Below, in pieces: positions 30,816-40,064 of a DNA stretch of 46,724 nucleotides. The notes under the pieces are model-generated. The model searched no databases and was not told where the DNA came from. It worked only from the letters and a program-made list of their open reading frames with translations. The position numbers and the translations under genes are program-made. The DNA is from an uncultured Bacteroidales bacterium (lineage in GTDB: Bacteria > Bacteroidota > Bacteroidia > Bacteroidales > UBA932): positions 1 through 46,724 of the forward strand of contig CASFSL010000004.1 of the NCBI GenBank assembly GCA_949297365.1, written 5' to 3'. How positions within the stretch are numbered: position 1 is the stretch's first letter; each line of letters starts with the position of its first letter.

Positions 30816-31451
30816 ATGAAAGAAAAGGAAGACAAGGCCGGCGGTGACGGCAGCATGGAGGAGCGGATACTCGCGTGTGCGGAGAGACTGTTTCTCAACA
30901 AGGGGTACAATCTGACCAGCATGACGGAGATTGCCCGTGAGGCCGGCTGCACCCAGGCGCTGGTGCATTATTATTTCAGGACGAAGGAGAACCTCTTCTC
31001 GAAGATCTTCGAGGGCAAGTTCCATCTTTTCATCGACTGCATCGTCCGGAAGGAGGACGAGAATCTTCCGTTCGAAGAGATCGTCGCGGTCAGGACTTCC
31101 AGACTGTTTGACCTGATGGCCGCCAACCGGAGGCTGCCCTTTGTGTTCCTGAGCGAGTTCATCATCAATCCGGATCAGCGGTTCAGCCTCAAGGACAATA
31201 TAGTCAGTCTCTGCGCTGAGGCGACCTCCCGTCTGGAGACGATGATTGCCGCCGAGGTGGAAGGCGGCCGTATCCGCCCTGTCGGGACGATGGACATCAC
31301 CCTGAACATGTTTTCCCTTGTGGTGACATTTTTCATAGTCCTGCCTTTTCTGGAGGAGATGGGCTTTGTCACTGATGCCAACAGGGATGAGTTCATAGAG
31401 CAGCGCAGGCAGGAGATACTTAAAACCCTGATAGGAGGACTGAGACCATGA
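30816..31451 (+). CDS. TetR/AcrR-family repressor (CecR-like position)
   Basis: A 211-residue TetR-family regulator: HTH at about 12-58 (ERILACAERLFLNKGYNLTS, then MTEIAREAGCTQALVHYYFRTKENLF) and a helical ligand domain with a conserved CecR/YbiH-like feel. It leads the operon and its stop overlaps the start of the TolC-family gene (ATGA). It most likely represses its own operon from the dyad at 30780-30810 and is released by an unknown substrate of the pump. Confidence 0.9.
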   Translation: MKEKEDKAGGDGSMEERILACAERLFLNKGYNLTSMTEIAREAGCTQALVHYYFRTKENLFSKIFEGKFHLFIDCIVRKEDENLPFEEIVAVRTSRLFDLMAANRRLPFVFLSEFIINPDQRFSLKDNIVSLCAEATSRLETMIAAEVEGGRIRPVGTMDITLNMFSLVVTFFIVLPFLEEMGFVTDANRDEFIEQRRQEILKTLIGGLRP

Positions 31452-32854
31452 AGACTTATATCGGAAAGTATGTGATGACCGCTTTGTCGGCGGCGGTGCT
31501 GGCGGCAGGTACGTTGCCGGTGTCCGCACAGTACCGGGTCTCTCCGCAGACGCAGCAGTATGCGGAAGTTCAGGATGCAGCCGTGTCCGATACTCTGCGG
31601 GGAGCTGCGGTGGACGGAGACTCTGTCTACACTATAGAGAGATGCTACACTCTGGTGGAGGAGAATTATCCTCTGGTCAGGCGGTACGGTCTGCTGGATC
31701 TGACGGAGGAGTTTACCCTGAAGAACGCCTACATGAATTATTTTCCCCAGATATCCTTGCAGGGCTCCGCATCGTATCAGACGGACGTGCTGCAGTTCCC
31801 ATTCGACCTGAGTTCATATGGAATAGATATGCCTACGTTCAGCAAGGACCAGTACGCTGCTGTCATCGAGCTGTCCCAGGTGATTTGGGACGGAGGCATG
31901 ATCGCGGCCAACCGGGCCAATATCAGAGCCAAGGCGGATGTGGACATGGCCGAGCAGGAGATCAACATGTACTCGTTGCGCGAGAAGGTCAATGACCTGT
32001 ATTTCGGGATTCTGTATCTGGATCAGCAGATCCGGCAGGTGGATATTCTGATGCAGGACCTGCAGAGGGAGCACAAGCGCATAGAGAGCTGCATAGCCAA
32101 TGGCGTGGCCAATCTGTCAGATCTGGATCTTATAGAGGTAGAGCGTATTACCCAGGAGCAGAACCGGGAGAGCCTGGCCTCGATGCTGGAGTCCTATCTG
32201 CGTGTTCTGACACTGATGACCGGAGTCAAGATAGATGACTGCCGCCAGTTGGTGATGCCGGTGCCTGAGAGCGTGGACCTGGAGGTCATGCTGGATGCGC
32301 TGATAGAAGCAGAGATACACCGCCCCGAGCTGCAGCTGTACAAGGCTCAGGAGCTGGAGATAGATACCCAATTGGACTATTGGACGGCTGGAGGTCTGCC
32401 CCAGTTCAGCCTCTTTATCAGGGGCGGTTACGGCAGGCCGGGACTCAACATGATGGACAACAGTTTCCAGCCTTTTGCCGTAGGAGGCATACGTCTGGTA
32501 TGGAATATCAGCAAACTGTACAGTCTGGGCTATGGTAAGAAGATAGTCAATTACTCCAAGGAGCAGGTCAATACGGTGCGCGAGACCTTCCTTTTCAACA
32601 CCAATCTGCAAGTCCAGGAGCAGGTGGCCGAGATACGGCGTTATTTCAAGACTGTGGAGGACGATGAGAGAATAGTGGAGTTGCGGGAGAATATCCGCAA
32701 ATCCACCGAGGCGGCAGTGGAGAACGGTACCAAGAACGCGTCGGACCTGGTCTCCGAGATCAACAAGGAGAATGTTGCCCGCAGGCAGCTGATTATGCAC
32801 CAGGTGGAGATGATGAAGGCCATATATGAGCTTAAAACGATTAAAAACAGTTAA
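31448..32854 (+). CDS. TolC-family outer-membrane factor
   Basis: A 468-residue TolC-like protein with a type I signal peptide (cleavage near PVSAQ). It shows the family's long paired helices and beta strands: CYTLVEENYPLVRRYGLLDLTEEF at the start (in pieces CYTLVEENYPLV, then LLDLTEEF), SQVIWDGGMIAANRANI and FSLFIRGGYGRPGLNMMDN. It provides the outer-membrane exit for the ABC transporter encoded downstream. It overlaps the regulator gene by 4 bp and precedes the adaptor gene by 5 bp. Confidence 0.88.
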   Translation: MKTYIGKYVMTALSAAVLAAGTLPVSAQYRVSPQTQQYAEVQDAAVSDTLRGAAVDGDSVYTIERCYTLVEENYPLVRRYGLLDLTEEFTLKNAYMNYFPQISLQGSASYQTDVLQFPFDLSSYGIDMPTFSKDQYAAVIELSQVIWDGGMIAANRANIRAKADVDMAEQEINMYSLREKVNDLYFGILYLDQQIRQVDILMQDLQREHKRIESCIANGVANLSDLDLIEVERITQEQNRESLASMLESYLRVLTLMTGVKIDDCRQLVMPVPESVDLEVMLDALIEAEIHRPELQLYKAQELEIDTQLDYWTAGGLPQFSLFIRGGYGRPGLNMMDNSFQPFAVGGIRLVWNISKLYSLGYGKKIVNYSKEQVNTVRETFLFNTNLQVQEQVAEIRRYFKTVEDDERIVELRENIRKSTEAAVENGTKNASDLVSEINKENVARRQLIMHQVEMMKAIYELKTIKNS

Positions 32855-32859
32855 ATGCA

Positions 32860-33777
32860 ATGAATATGAGAACTATGTGCAAATGGATATATGTTGTTGC
32901 GGTGGCGGTAATGTCACTGGGGCTTACAGCATCGTGCAAGGATGCGGGCGGGGGTAATGACGCTTCGGGCACGTTTGAGGCTACGGAGGTGGTTGTTTCC
33001 GCCGAGGCATCGGGACGGATAGTGTCGCTGGACGTACAGGAGGGCATGCCGCTTTCGGCCGGTCAGGTCTGCGGTCTGGTGGATACCGTGCAGCTGTATC
33101 TTCAGCAGCGGCAGCTTGAGGCCGGGGTCAACGCGGCTCTAAGCCGAAAACGTGACGCCGAAACCCAGACGGCCTACATCAGGGAGCAGATAGAGGTGAA
33201 CAGAAGAGAGGCGGAGCGTGTGCGTAACCTTATTGAGGCGGACGCGGCCAACACCAAGCAACTGGACGATATTACCTCAGCCATCAAGCTGCTGGAGACC
33301 CAGCTGACCGCCACAGAGGCTGATATCGCCCAGAACAACGCGATAGCCGAGGCTGAAGCTGCCTCATACAGGGCTCAGATCGCCCAGGTGGAGGAGTCCC
33401 TGAGGCGTTGCCGCATAGCCTCGCCGATAGACGGCACAGTGCTGGTCAAGTACGCTGAGGCCGGGGAACTTACCGCAGCCGGCAAGCCTCTGTTCAAGGT
33501 GGCGGACCTGAGTTCCATGAACCTTAGGGCCTATATTACGGCCTCGCAGCTTACACATGTGAGGCTGGGCCAGAAAGTCAGGGTCTTCGCTGACTCCGGC
33601 GAGAAAGGGGTAAGGGAGTACGAGGGGACAGTGTCATGGATATCCGACCAGTCCGAGTTCACGCCCAAGACCATTCAGACCAGGGATGAACGGGCCAATC
33701 TGGTCTACGCCATCAAAGTCTCCTTTGTCAACGACGGTTACGTCAAGACAGGCATGTACGGAGACCTTAAATTTTAA
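32860..33777 (+). CDS. HlyD/YbhG-like periplasmic adaptor lipoprotein
   Basis: A 305-residue membrane-fusion protein with lipobox TASC (C26). The order is lipoyl half (VVVSAEASGRIVSLDVQEGM), a long coiled-coil hairpin of about 80-180 (charged, Ala/Glu-rich), second lipoyl half (CRIASPIDGTVLVKYAEAGE) and a beta-barrel (LRAYITASQLTHVRLGQKV). This matches the YbhG type that pairs with YbhF/S/R ABC exporters. It is 11 bp upstream of the first ATPase gene. Confidence 0.9.
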   Translation: MNMRTMCKWIYVVAVAVMSLGLTASCKDAGGGNDASGTFEATEVVVSAEASGRIVSLDVQEGMPLSAGQVCGLVDTVQLYLQQRQLEAGVNAALSRKRDAETQTAYIREQIEVNRREAERVRNLIEADAANTKQLDDITSAIKLLETQLTATEADIAQNNAIAEAEAASYRAQIAQVEESLRRCRIASPIDGTVLVKYAEAGELTAAGKPLFKVADLSSMNLRAYITASQLTHVRLGQKVRVFADSGEKGVREYEGTVSWISDQSEFTPKTIQTRDERANLVYAIKVSFVNDGYVKTGMYGDLKF

Positions 33778-33788
33778 TTAGGCGCGTT

Positions 33789-34721
33789 ATGTACAGTGTC
33801 GAGGCGGACAATCTCATCAAGCGGTACGGAAGCAATGACGCTCTCCGCGGAGTGTCGTTTCATGTGGACTCTGGTGAGATATTCGGCATCATCGGACCGG
33901 ACGGTGCCGGTAAGACCTCGATATTCCGTATACTGACCACATTGATCCTTCCCGATGGAGGAAGTGCGAGGGTTCTCGGTCTCGATGTGGTGAAGGACTA
34001 CCACGAGGTACGCCGTCGCGTGGGCTACATGCCCGGTCGGTTTTCCCTGTATCAGGATCTGAGTGTAGAGGAAAACATCCGTTTCTTCGCCACGCTTTTC
34101 GGCACTACCCTGGAGGAGAACTACGATCTGGTAAAGGACATCTATTCTTATCTGGAGCCGTTCAGGAAGCGTAAGGCAGGAGCCCTCTCAGGAGGAATGA
34201 AGCAGAAGTTGGCACTTTCCTGCGCGTTGATCCACAAGCCGGAGGTGCTGTTCCTGGATGAGCCTACCACCGGTGTGGACCCGGTGTCCCGCAAGGAGTT
34301 CTGGATAATGCTTACCAGGCTCAAGCAGCAGGGACTTTCCATTGTGGTCTCCACTCCGTATATGGACGAGGCGACTTTATGTGACCGTATTGCTTTGATC
34401 GAAAAGGGACGGTTCATGGATACGGATACCCCCTCCGGGATTATTTCCAAGTTTACCCTTCCGTTGCTGGCGGTCAGTGGTCCGCACATGCCTTCTCTAC
34501 TGCGTGACATCCGCCAGGTACCGCAGGTGCTGAGCTGCTTTGCTTTCGGAGATACCCACCATGTGGTGCTGAGAGAGAACGGTCTGTCGGACGAGGCGCA
34601 GATAGACCTGCTCAATACAGCTTTGTATGCGAAAGGACATAGTGATTTGGCTATCAGGCATATTAAGCCCAATGTGGAGGATTGTTTCATGTATCTTGAT
34701 ACTTTGGAGGAGCACTCATGA
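33789..34721 (+). CDS. ABC exporter ATPase, first half (YbhF N-domain-like)
   Basis: A 310-residue ABC ATPase of the DrrA/YbhF type: Walker A GPDGAGKTS, signature LSGGMKQKL, Walker B VLFLDEPTTGVDP and a C-terminal extension with the DRR-like DCFMYLD end. It hydrolyses ATP to drive export through the ABC-2 permeases encoded downstream. In E. coli YbhF the two ATPase domains are one protein; here this gene is separate and overlaps the next by 4 bp (ATGA). Confidence 0.93.
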   Translation: MYSVEADNLIKRYGSNDALRGVSFHVDSGEIFGIIGPDGAGKTSIFRILTTLILPDGGSARVLGLDVVKDYHEVRRRVGYMPGRFSLYQDLSVEENIRFFATLFGTTLEENYDLVKDIYSYLEPFRKRKAGALSGGMKQKLALSCALIHKPEVLFLDEPTTGVDPVSRKEFWIMLTRLKQQGLSIVVSTPYMDEATLCDRIALIEKGRFMDTDTPSGIISKFTLPLLAVSGPHMPSLLRDIRQVPQVLSCFAFGDTHHVVLRENGLSDEAQIDLLNTALYAKGHSDLAIRHIKPNVEDCFMYLDTLEEHS

Positions 34722-35533
34722 AAAGAGCGGAGGAGACAAGAAAATACATACGTGAGCTTTTTGGAATGGAGGATGACGATTTTCTCCGTGAAGGGGAGGT
34801 CATACGTACCGAGGGGCTGACCAAATGTTTCGGCGATTTTACTGCGGTAGACCATATATCGTTCTCAGTCAAGGAGGGAGAGATATTCGGCTTTTTGGGA
34901 GCCAACGGTGCCGGCAAGACTACTGCCATGAAGATTCTGTGCGGCCTCAGCAAGCCTACTTCGGGAAGGGCTGTCGTGGCCGGCTATGACCTGCACAGGG
35001 GCAGGGATGTCAAGCATCTGAAAAAGGTTATCGGGTACATGAGCCAGAAATTCTCTCTGTACGAGGATTTGAAAGTATGGGAGAATATCCGGCTGTTCGG
35101 AGGCATATACGGTCTTAAGGACGATGTCATCGCCTCCAAGACCGACGAGCTGCTACATAGGCTCGGACTGACGGAGCAGAGAAACAGGATGGTGCGCGAC
35201 CTGCCTTTGGGATGGAAGCAGAAGCTGGCTTTCTCCGTTGCAATATTCCATGAGCCTAAGGTCGTGTTCCTCGACGAGCCCACCGGAGGAGTGGACCCGG
35301 CCACACGACGCGGTTTCTGGGAGATGATATACGATGCTGCGGAGAGAGGAATCACTGTCTTTGTCACTACGCATTATATGGATGAGGCCGAATACTGTAA
35401 CCGTGTCTCCATCATGGTTGACGGAAGAATTGAGGCCCTGGATGCTCCTTCCGCTCTTAAGCAGCGGTATGGGGTGTCAAGTATGGATGAGGTTTTCAGA
35501 ATGCTCGCCGGCAGGGCGAGAAGGGAGGAGTAA
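34718..35533 (+). CDS. ABC exporter ATPase, second half (YbhF C-domain-like)
   Basis: A 271-residue ABC ATPase with Walker A GANGAGKTT and Walker B VVFLDEPTGGVDP. The signature motif is altered to LPLGWKQKL in place of LSGGxxQ, as seen in the second ATPase domain of YbhF-like fusions. That makes an asymmetric heterodimer with the upstream ATPase likely, with one of the two ATP sites built around a non-standard signature. A 40-residue N-terminal extension (RKYIRELFGMEDDDFLREGE) looks like a leftover linker. The downstream permease starts 4 bp after its stop. Confidence 0.93.
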   Translation: MKRAEETRKYIRELFGMEDDDFLREGEVIRTEGLTKCFGDFTAVDHISFSVKEGEIFGFLGANGAGKTTAMKILCGLSKPTSGRAVVAGYDLHRGRDVKHLKKVIGYMSQKFSLYEDLKVWENIRLFGGIYGLKDDVIASKTDELLHRLGLTEQRNRMVRDLPLGWKQKLAFSVAIFHEPKVVFLDEPTGGVDPATRRGFWEMIYDAAERGITVFVTTHYMDEAEYCNRVSIMVDGRIEALDAPSALKQRYGVSSMDEVFRMLAGRARREE

Positions 35534-35537
35534 GCCT

Positions 35538-36689
35538 ATGGGACGACGGATTAAGGATTTCAAACGGTTCATGTCATTTGTGGGGAAGGAGTTCAACCAC
35601 ATTCTCAGGGATACCAGGACTCTTATGGTGCTGCTCGTGATGCCTGTAGTGATGATTGTACTCTTCGGCTTCGCTCTTTCAACCGAGATAAAAGATGTAA
35701 AGGTGGTGGTGCTGGATCCGTCCAATGACGCTGCTACTACTAGAATAATCAATCAGATAGATGCCAGCGAGTATTTTACTGTGACCTCTTCGGCCAATAG
35801 TGAGGAAGGAATACTTCAGGCATTTCAGAACAATACTGCCGATATCGCTCTGGTCTTTGAGGACAATTTCTACCACCGGGCAGTGCATGACGGTGACGGC
35901 TCCATACAGGTGATAGTGGACGGTTCCAATACCAATGTCGGCTCGATGGCCGTCTTCTATGTCAGCAGTATCGTCTCGTCGTTCCAGAAGGAACTGGCTC
36001 AGGAGGCATCCATGAGCGGGACGGACGGCGCCGTATCGGCTCCCGTACGGATTCATACTTCCACGAGGATGATGTACAATCCGCAGATGAAAAGCGCGTT
36101 CAACTTCGTGCCCGGAGTTATGGGTATGATACTTATGCTGATATGCGCCATGATGACATCCGTGTCCATTGTCCGTGAAAAGGAGAGGGGGACGATGGAA
36201 GTGCTGCTGGTCTCGCCGGTCAAACCGTTCTCGGTCATACTGGCCAAGGCGATTCCGTATTTTGTGGTGTCGGCCCTGATTCTGGCCATTGTTCTCTGTC
36301 TCTCGGTATTCCTGATCAAGGTGCCGATTTCAGGCAGTCTGCTGTGGGTGGTGCTGGTATCACTGGTTTTCATTCTGGTGTCGTTGTCCATAGGCATCCT
36401 TATTTCTACGCTGGTGTCCCAGCAGGAAGTGGCAATACTTATCTCGGGCATGGTGCTGATGCTGCCTACAATGCTGCTCTCGGGCATGCTGTTTCCGATA
36501 GAGAGCATGCCTAGGGTCCTGCAGTGGGTGTCCTATTGCGTGCCTGCCAAATGGTACATCGAGGCTATAAGGGTGATGATGATACAGGGATTGGGTATCC
36601 GGTACTGTCTGGACGCGGTGCTGATACTGTGCGGCTTCCTGACTCTGTTCACGGGCCTGAGCGTTATTAAATTCAAAGACAGGCTATGA
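35538..36689 (+). CDS. ABC-2 type permease (YbhS-like)
   Basis: A 383-residue inner-membrane permease: one N-terminal TM (about 22-42, TLMVLLVMPVVMIVLFGFAL), a large periplasmic domain, then five TMs in the C-terminal half, with the conserved REKERGTMEVLLVSPVKPF block. The start ATG 35538 is chosen because it gives the family N-terminus (SFVGKEFNHILRDTRTL); longer in-frame extensions overlap the ATPase gene. It overlaps the next permease gene by 4 bp and should form a heterodimer with it. Confidence 0.92.
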   Translation: MGRRIKDFKRFMSFVGKEFNHILRDTRTLMVLLVMPVVMIVLFGFALSTEIKDVKVVVLDPSNDAATTRIINQIDASEYFTVTSSANSEEGILQAFQNNTADIALVFEDNFYHRAVHDGDGSIQVIVDGSNTNVGSMAVFYVSSIVSSFQKELAQEASMSGTDGAVSAPVRIHTSTRMMYNPQMKSAFNFVPGVMGMILMLICAMMTSVSIVREKERGTMEVLLVSPVKPFSVILAKAIPYFVVSALILAIVLCLSVFLIKVPISGSLLWVVLVSLVFILVSLSIGILISTLVSQQEVAILISGMVLMLPTMLLSGMLFPIESMPRVLQWVSYCVPAKWYIEAIRVMMIQGLGIRYCLDAVLILCGFLTLFTGLSVIKFKDRL

Positions 36690-37798
36690 TTATAAAGTAT
36701 CTCATAGAAAAAGAATTCAAGCAGTTGGCGAGAAATCCGTTCATACTGTTCATAGTCATAATCCTGCCTGTGCTGGTCATGCTGGTCTTTCCGTGGGCCA
36801 CCACGATGGAGATAAAGAATGTCAATGTGGCGGTGGTGGACAATGACCGCTCTGATCTGTCGCGTCTGCTGACCGAGAAGATAGCATCCACTGAGTATTT
36901 TGATATCGTCGGAGTGTTCATGCGCTCGGAAGATGCCCTGGAAAAAGTAGAGTTCTCAGACGCGGATATCATACTGGAGGTCCCATACGGTTTCGAGCAG
37001 GCCTTGATGTCTGAGGGTGAGAGCTCATTGCTGATTGAGGCCAACGCCGTCAACGGAACCAAGGCGAGCCTGGGTTCATCCTATCTGGATATGATAGTGT
37101 TGGACTTTACCGAGGAGGTCAATCTGGAGCGCGGAGCCGTCTCCGTGCTTCCTGCCGGGGGCATCGGAGTGGACTCGTATTACTGGTTCAATCCTACGAT
37201 GGATTACAAGATACCGATGATTCCGGCCCTGATAATGCTTGTGGTGGCTCTGATTACCGGCTTTCTTCCTGCCATGAATATCGTTGGTGAGAAGGAGGCC
37301 GGCACCATAGAGCAGATCAACGTCACACCGGTTCCCAAGATTACCTTCATCGTGGGCAAGCTGATTCCGTACTGGATAATCGGCATCATCGTCCTGAGTG
37401 TCGGTATGCTTGTGGCCTGGCTTCTGTACGGTCTGCGTCCCGAGGGAAGCGTGCTGCTGCTGTACGGCATGTCGTTCGTGTTCATATTCGGTATATCGGG
37501 ACTCGGTCTTATCATATCCAATTATTCCAATACCATGCAGCAGGCGATGTTCATGATATTCTTCATCATCATCGTATTTATCCTCATGTGCGGCATATTC
37601 ACTCCCATAAGCAGTATGCCTGAGTGGGCCCGGGTGATATCCCTGTTCGACCCGTTCACCTATTTCGCTGAGATTATCCGCATGATCTACCTCAAAGGCA
37701 GCGGCTTCCGTGACATTCTCCAGTATGTCTACCCTCTGCTGGCCTTCTTCGTGGTCATCATCGGCTGGGCTGTTCTCAGCTACCGCAAGCGCGGATGA
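36686..37798 (+). CDS. ABC-2 type permease (YbhR-like)
   Basis: A 370-residue paralogue of the preceding permease, with N-terminal TM (about 22-40), periplasmic domain and C-terminal TM cluster. The equivalent conserved block is GEKEAGTIEQINVTPVPKI, and the late block FTPISSMPEWARV is typical. It closes the TetR-TolC-adaptor-ATPase-ATPase-permease-permease operon. The next feature is tRNA-Leu, 80 bp on. Confidence 0.92.
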   Translation: MIIKYLIEKEFKQLARNPFILFIVIILPVLVMLVFPWATTMEIKNVNVAVVDNDRSDLSRLLTEKIASTEYFDIVGVFMRSEDALEKVEFSDADIILEVPYGFEQALMSEGESSLLIEANAVNGTKASLGSSYLDMIVLDFTEEVNLERGAVSVLPAGGIGVDSYYWFNPTMDYKIPMIPALIMLVVALITGFLPAMNIVGEKEAGTIEQINVTPVPKITFIVGKLIPYWIIGIIVLSVGMLVAWLLYGLRPEGSVLLLYGMSFVFIFGISGLGLIISNYSNTMQQAMFMIFFIIIVFILMCGIFTPISSMPEWARVISLFDPFTYFAEIIRMIYLKGSGFRDILQYVYPLLAFFVVIIGWAVLSYRKRG

Positions 37799-37854
37799 TG
37801 CCGCAGGGCAGGCAAAATAAATGTGGAGAAAGGAGTATTAATCCAAAAAAATTA

Positions 37855-37862
37855 TAACTTTG
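37855..37862 (+). promoter_or_regulatory. -7 box of tRNA-Leu
   Basis: TAACTTTG matches TAnnTTTG and lies 16 bp before the mature tRNA 5' end. No second -7 box is visible between the tRNA and the lipoprotein gene that follows. Confidence 0.55.
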
Positions 37863-37878
37863 CAACTTACTTGTTGCG

Positions 37879-37964
37879 GCTCGAGTGGTGGAATAGGTAG
37901 ACACGCAGGACTTAAAATCCTGTGGGCAGCAATGTCCGTACGGGTTCGATTCCCGTCTCGAGCA
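37879..37964 (+). tRNA. tRNA-Leu (TAA anticodon)
   Basis: An 86-nt class II tRNA: acceptor GCTCGAG pairs with CTCGAGC, discriminator A. The anticodon arm CAGGA/TCCTG has loop CTTAAAA, giving anticodon TAA. It has a long variable arm and a T-arm ACGGGTTCGATTCCCGT. A73 and the long variable arm mark leucine. CCA is not encoded. Confidence 0.95.
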
Positions 37965-37996
37965 CTTCAATAATAAATCCCCAAAACTGTTTTTAT

Positions 37997-40054
37997 ATGA
38001 AAAGACCATCGTATCTTCTACTGATGACGGCCGTGATTCTGGCCTTTGCCGTAAGTTGCAAAAAACAAGAGCAGGAAGTTGCTGCGGCATCTTCTATTGA
38101 GCTCGTCCTTGAGGACAATATTCTCAGCGTTGCTGCTGAGGGAGGTGATTTTGTCGTTTCGTACAATATTGTTGATCCTGTAGAGGGCGGGAAGGTCTCC
38201 GCATCCGTTGACAAAGACTGGGTGGAGAACCTGAACTATGAAACTGACGGCAAGATAGCTTTCCATCTGGGTGAGAATGACGGTGAGGACAGCAGAAGCG
38301 CGCTGGTCACTGTCGCATATACTGCTGAGGACGGTACAGTGGTGGACGAGGCCGAATTTACCGTGGAGCAGGCGGCTGCAGGGCAGGAAGAGCCTGAACC
38401 GGAGATAGTTAAGGTAGAGTTGACCGATTATCTGGCAGAGTCTACTTCTTATTATCCTGGAGAAAGTGTCGATAATTTTTATTTATCCCTCTATACAGGC
38501 GAGGTAGAGCTGTATGAGTCGGAGGAAGGCAGTATATATGTTCCTGCTGACACAGAGAGTCAGCTGCTGCATCTGGATCTGTATTGCCAGCCTGTGGCTG
38601 ATGGAGGAGATCTGGTGCTGCCCGAAGGTACGTATACCGTTGCCGACAATATGGATGCGGGATCTGCATACGGCTATTATACTTTTGCAATCCGGTATTT
38701 TGATGACGGTATGCTGGGTTATGCGGATCCGGTTGAAGGCGGGACGGTGGTTGTGGAGCATACCGAAGACGGATACTCGATAACAGCGTCGTTTGAAATG
38801 GTGCGTATGGACAACGGAGCCAGCCTGGGTAAGTGTGAGTACACATACAGCGGTCCGCTCGCATTTCTGGATATGAGTGAGCCTGAGCCGCCGACACAGG
38901 AAGAAATGTATCCTCCGCTGACGGAGTCCATCAATACTGTGTTTACCGGTTGTGATATACGTTATCTGGGAGTCCCGGCATACAGCAGCCCTATTGACTG
39001 CTATGTGATAGATCTTTTCGACGATCCGACGCCCGGTGAGGACGGTTCGCTCGATGAGGGCAATGTGCTGCGTCTGGAACTCTATACTGAGCATCAGTGG
39101 TGGTATCCGGGTGAGACAGGTGTCAAGATGCCTGGCGGGACCTATGATATGACTGATGGATATGTGCCGGTTGAGCCCGGCATCGGAACCGGAGACTTGT
39201 GGGATTCAGGATATGGCTTCTTCCCGTTCGGATCATATGTCCGTCATCTTGATGATGAAGACGGAATTGTCCGCTACGGTTTCCTCAGCGAGGAAGGCCA
39301 GGTGGTGATAGAAAGCGATGACGCAGGCTCGTATGTTATTACGGTGAATGTCACTACCCGTGACGGTTTCACTGTCAGCGGTACGTATTCCGGTAAGGTG
39401 GATATAATCAATGAGGCATCAGAACCGGAAAGGTCAGTGCAGTCGCGTATCTATGAGGACAAGGTGCTGGACCTCAGCAATACTACATCGGCCGATGTGG
39501 ATTTCTACGGCACGGAGAAAAATGACATGACACATTATTACCAGATCTTTGCGCAGGATCCCGTATCGCGTCAGGGTTTCCAGCTCCAGCTGCTGGCACC
39601 TGCAGGCGAGACGGGGGCATTGGCGGGTGTCTATAAGCCGGCGGAGTCACTTATGCCTGATAAACTGCTTCCCTATACGTACATCATCGGTGATATCCAG
39701 CTTGTATCGGGCGGTGCCGCCATGATCGGAACGTGGGGCTATTACGAGACGAATGAGGACGGCAGGGCCGTGGCATTCGCTCCCGCTATGTTCGGAGATA
39801 TAACCATTACTGAAAGCGAGACAACTCCCGGTCAGTTCATCATAGATTATGTGCTTACCGATGACAATCTTGATGAGCCGCATACTATGACAGCCCATTT
39901 TACCGGGACATTCGATATAACCGATCATACGGAATCAGCCTCAGCTGCAGAGTATCTGCTTCCTGCCGGGAATGACGTCAGAAGAGCACCTGTCGCAGCT
40001 CCTGAAGGCCGTAGGCTGCGTTGTGAAGAGGTCTTGAAGGCAGTGCGCCGTTGA
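37997..40054 (+). CDS. Surface lipoprotein with BACON domain and three long repeats
   Basis: A 685-residue lipoprotein (lipobox AVSC, C21). A BACON domain is at about 35-130 (AAEGGDFVVSYNIVDPVEGG, then DKDWVENL). Then come about three units of 150-190 residues around DCYVIDLFDD, LPEGTYTVADN or MPGGTYDMTDG, and a closing hairpin ITASFEMVRMDNG or ITVNVTTRDGFTVSG. These units differ from those of the 21-27 kb lipoproteins. ATG 37997 is chosen because it yields the lipoprotein signal; the in-frame upstream extension would run through tRNA-Leu. It starts only 32 bp after the tRNA with no terminator or promoter seen between, so co-transcription is possible. Role unknown; surface binding is inferred. 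Confidence 0.75.
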   Translation: MKRPSYLLLMTAVILAFAVSCKKQEQEVAAASSIELVLEDNILSVAAEGGDFVVSYNIVDPVEGGKVSASVDKDWVENLNYETDGKIAFHLGENDGEDSRSALVTVAYTAEDGTVVDEAEFTVEQAAAGQEEPEPEIVKVELTDYLAESTSYYPGESVDNFYLSLYTGEVELYESEEGSIYVPADTESQLLHLDLYCQPVADGGDLVLPEGTYTVADNMDAGSAYGYYTFAIRYFDDGMLGYADPVEGGTVVVEHTEDGYSITASFEMVRMDNGASLGKCEYTYSGPLAFLDMSEPEPPTQEEMYPPLTESINTVFTGCDIRYLGVPAYSSPIDCYVIDLFDDPTPGEDGSLDEGNVLRLELYTEHQWWYPGETGVKMPGGTYDMTDGYVPVEPGIGTGDLWDSGYGFFPFGSYVRHLDDEDGIVRYGFLSEEGQVVIESDDAGSYVITVNVTTRDGFTVSGTYSGKVDIINEASEPERSVQSRIYEDKVLDLSNTTSADVDFYGTEKNDMTHYYQIFAQDPVSRQGFQLQLLAPAGETGALAGVYKPAESLMPDKLLPYTYIIGDIQLVSGGAAMIGTWGYYETNEDGRAVAFAPAMFGDITITESETTPGQFIIDYVLTDDNLDEPHTMTAHFTGTFDITDHTESASAAEYLLPAGNDVRRAPVAAPEGRRLRCEEVLKAVRR

Positions 40055-40064
40055 CGGCAGTTTT

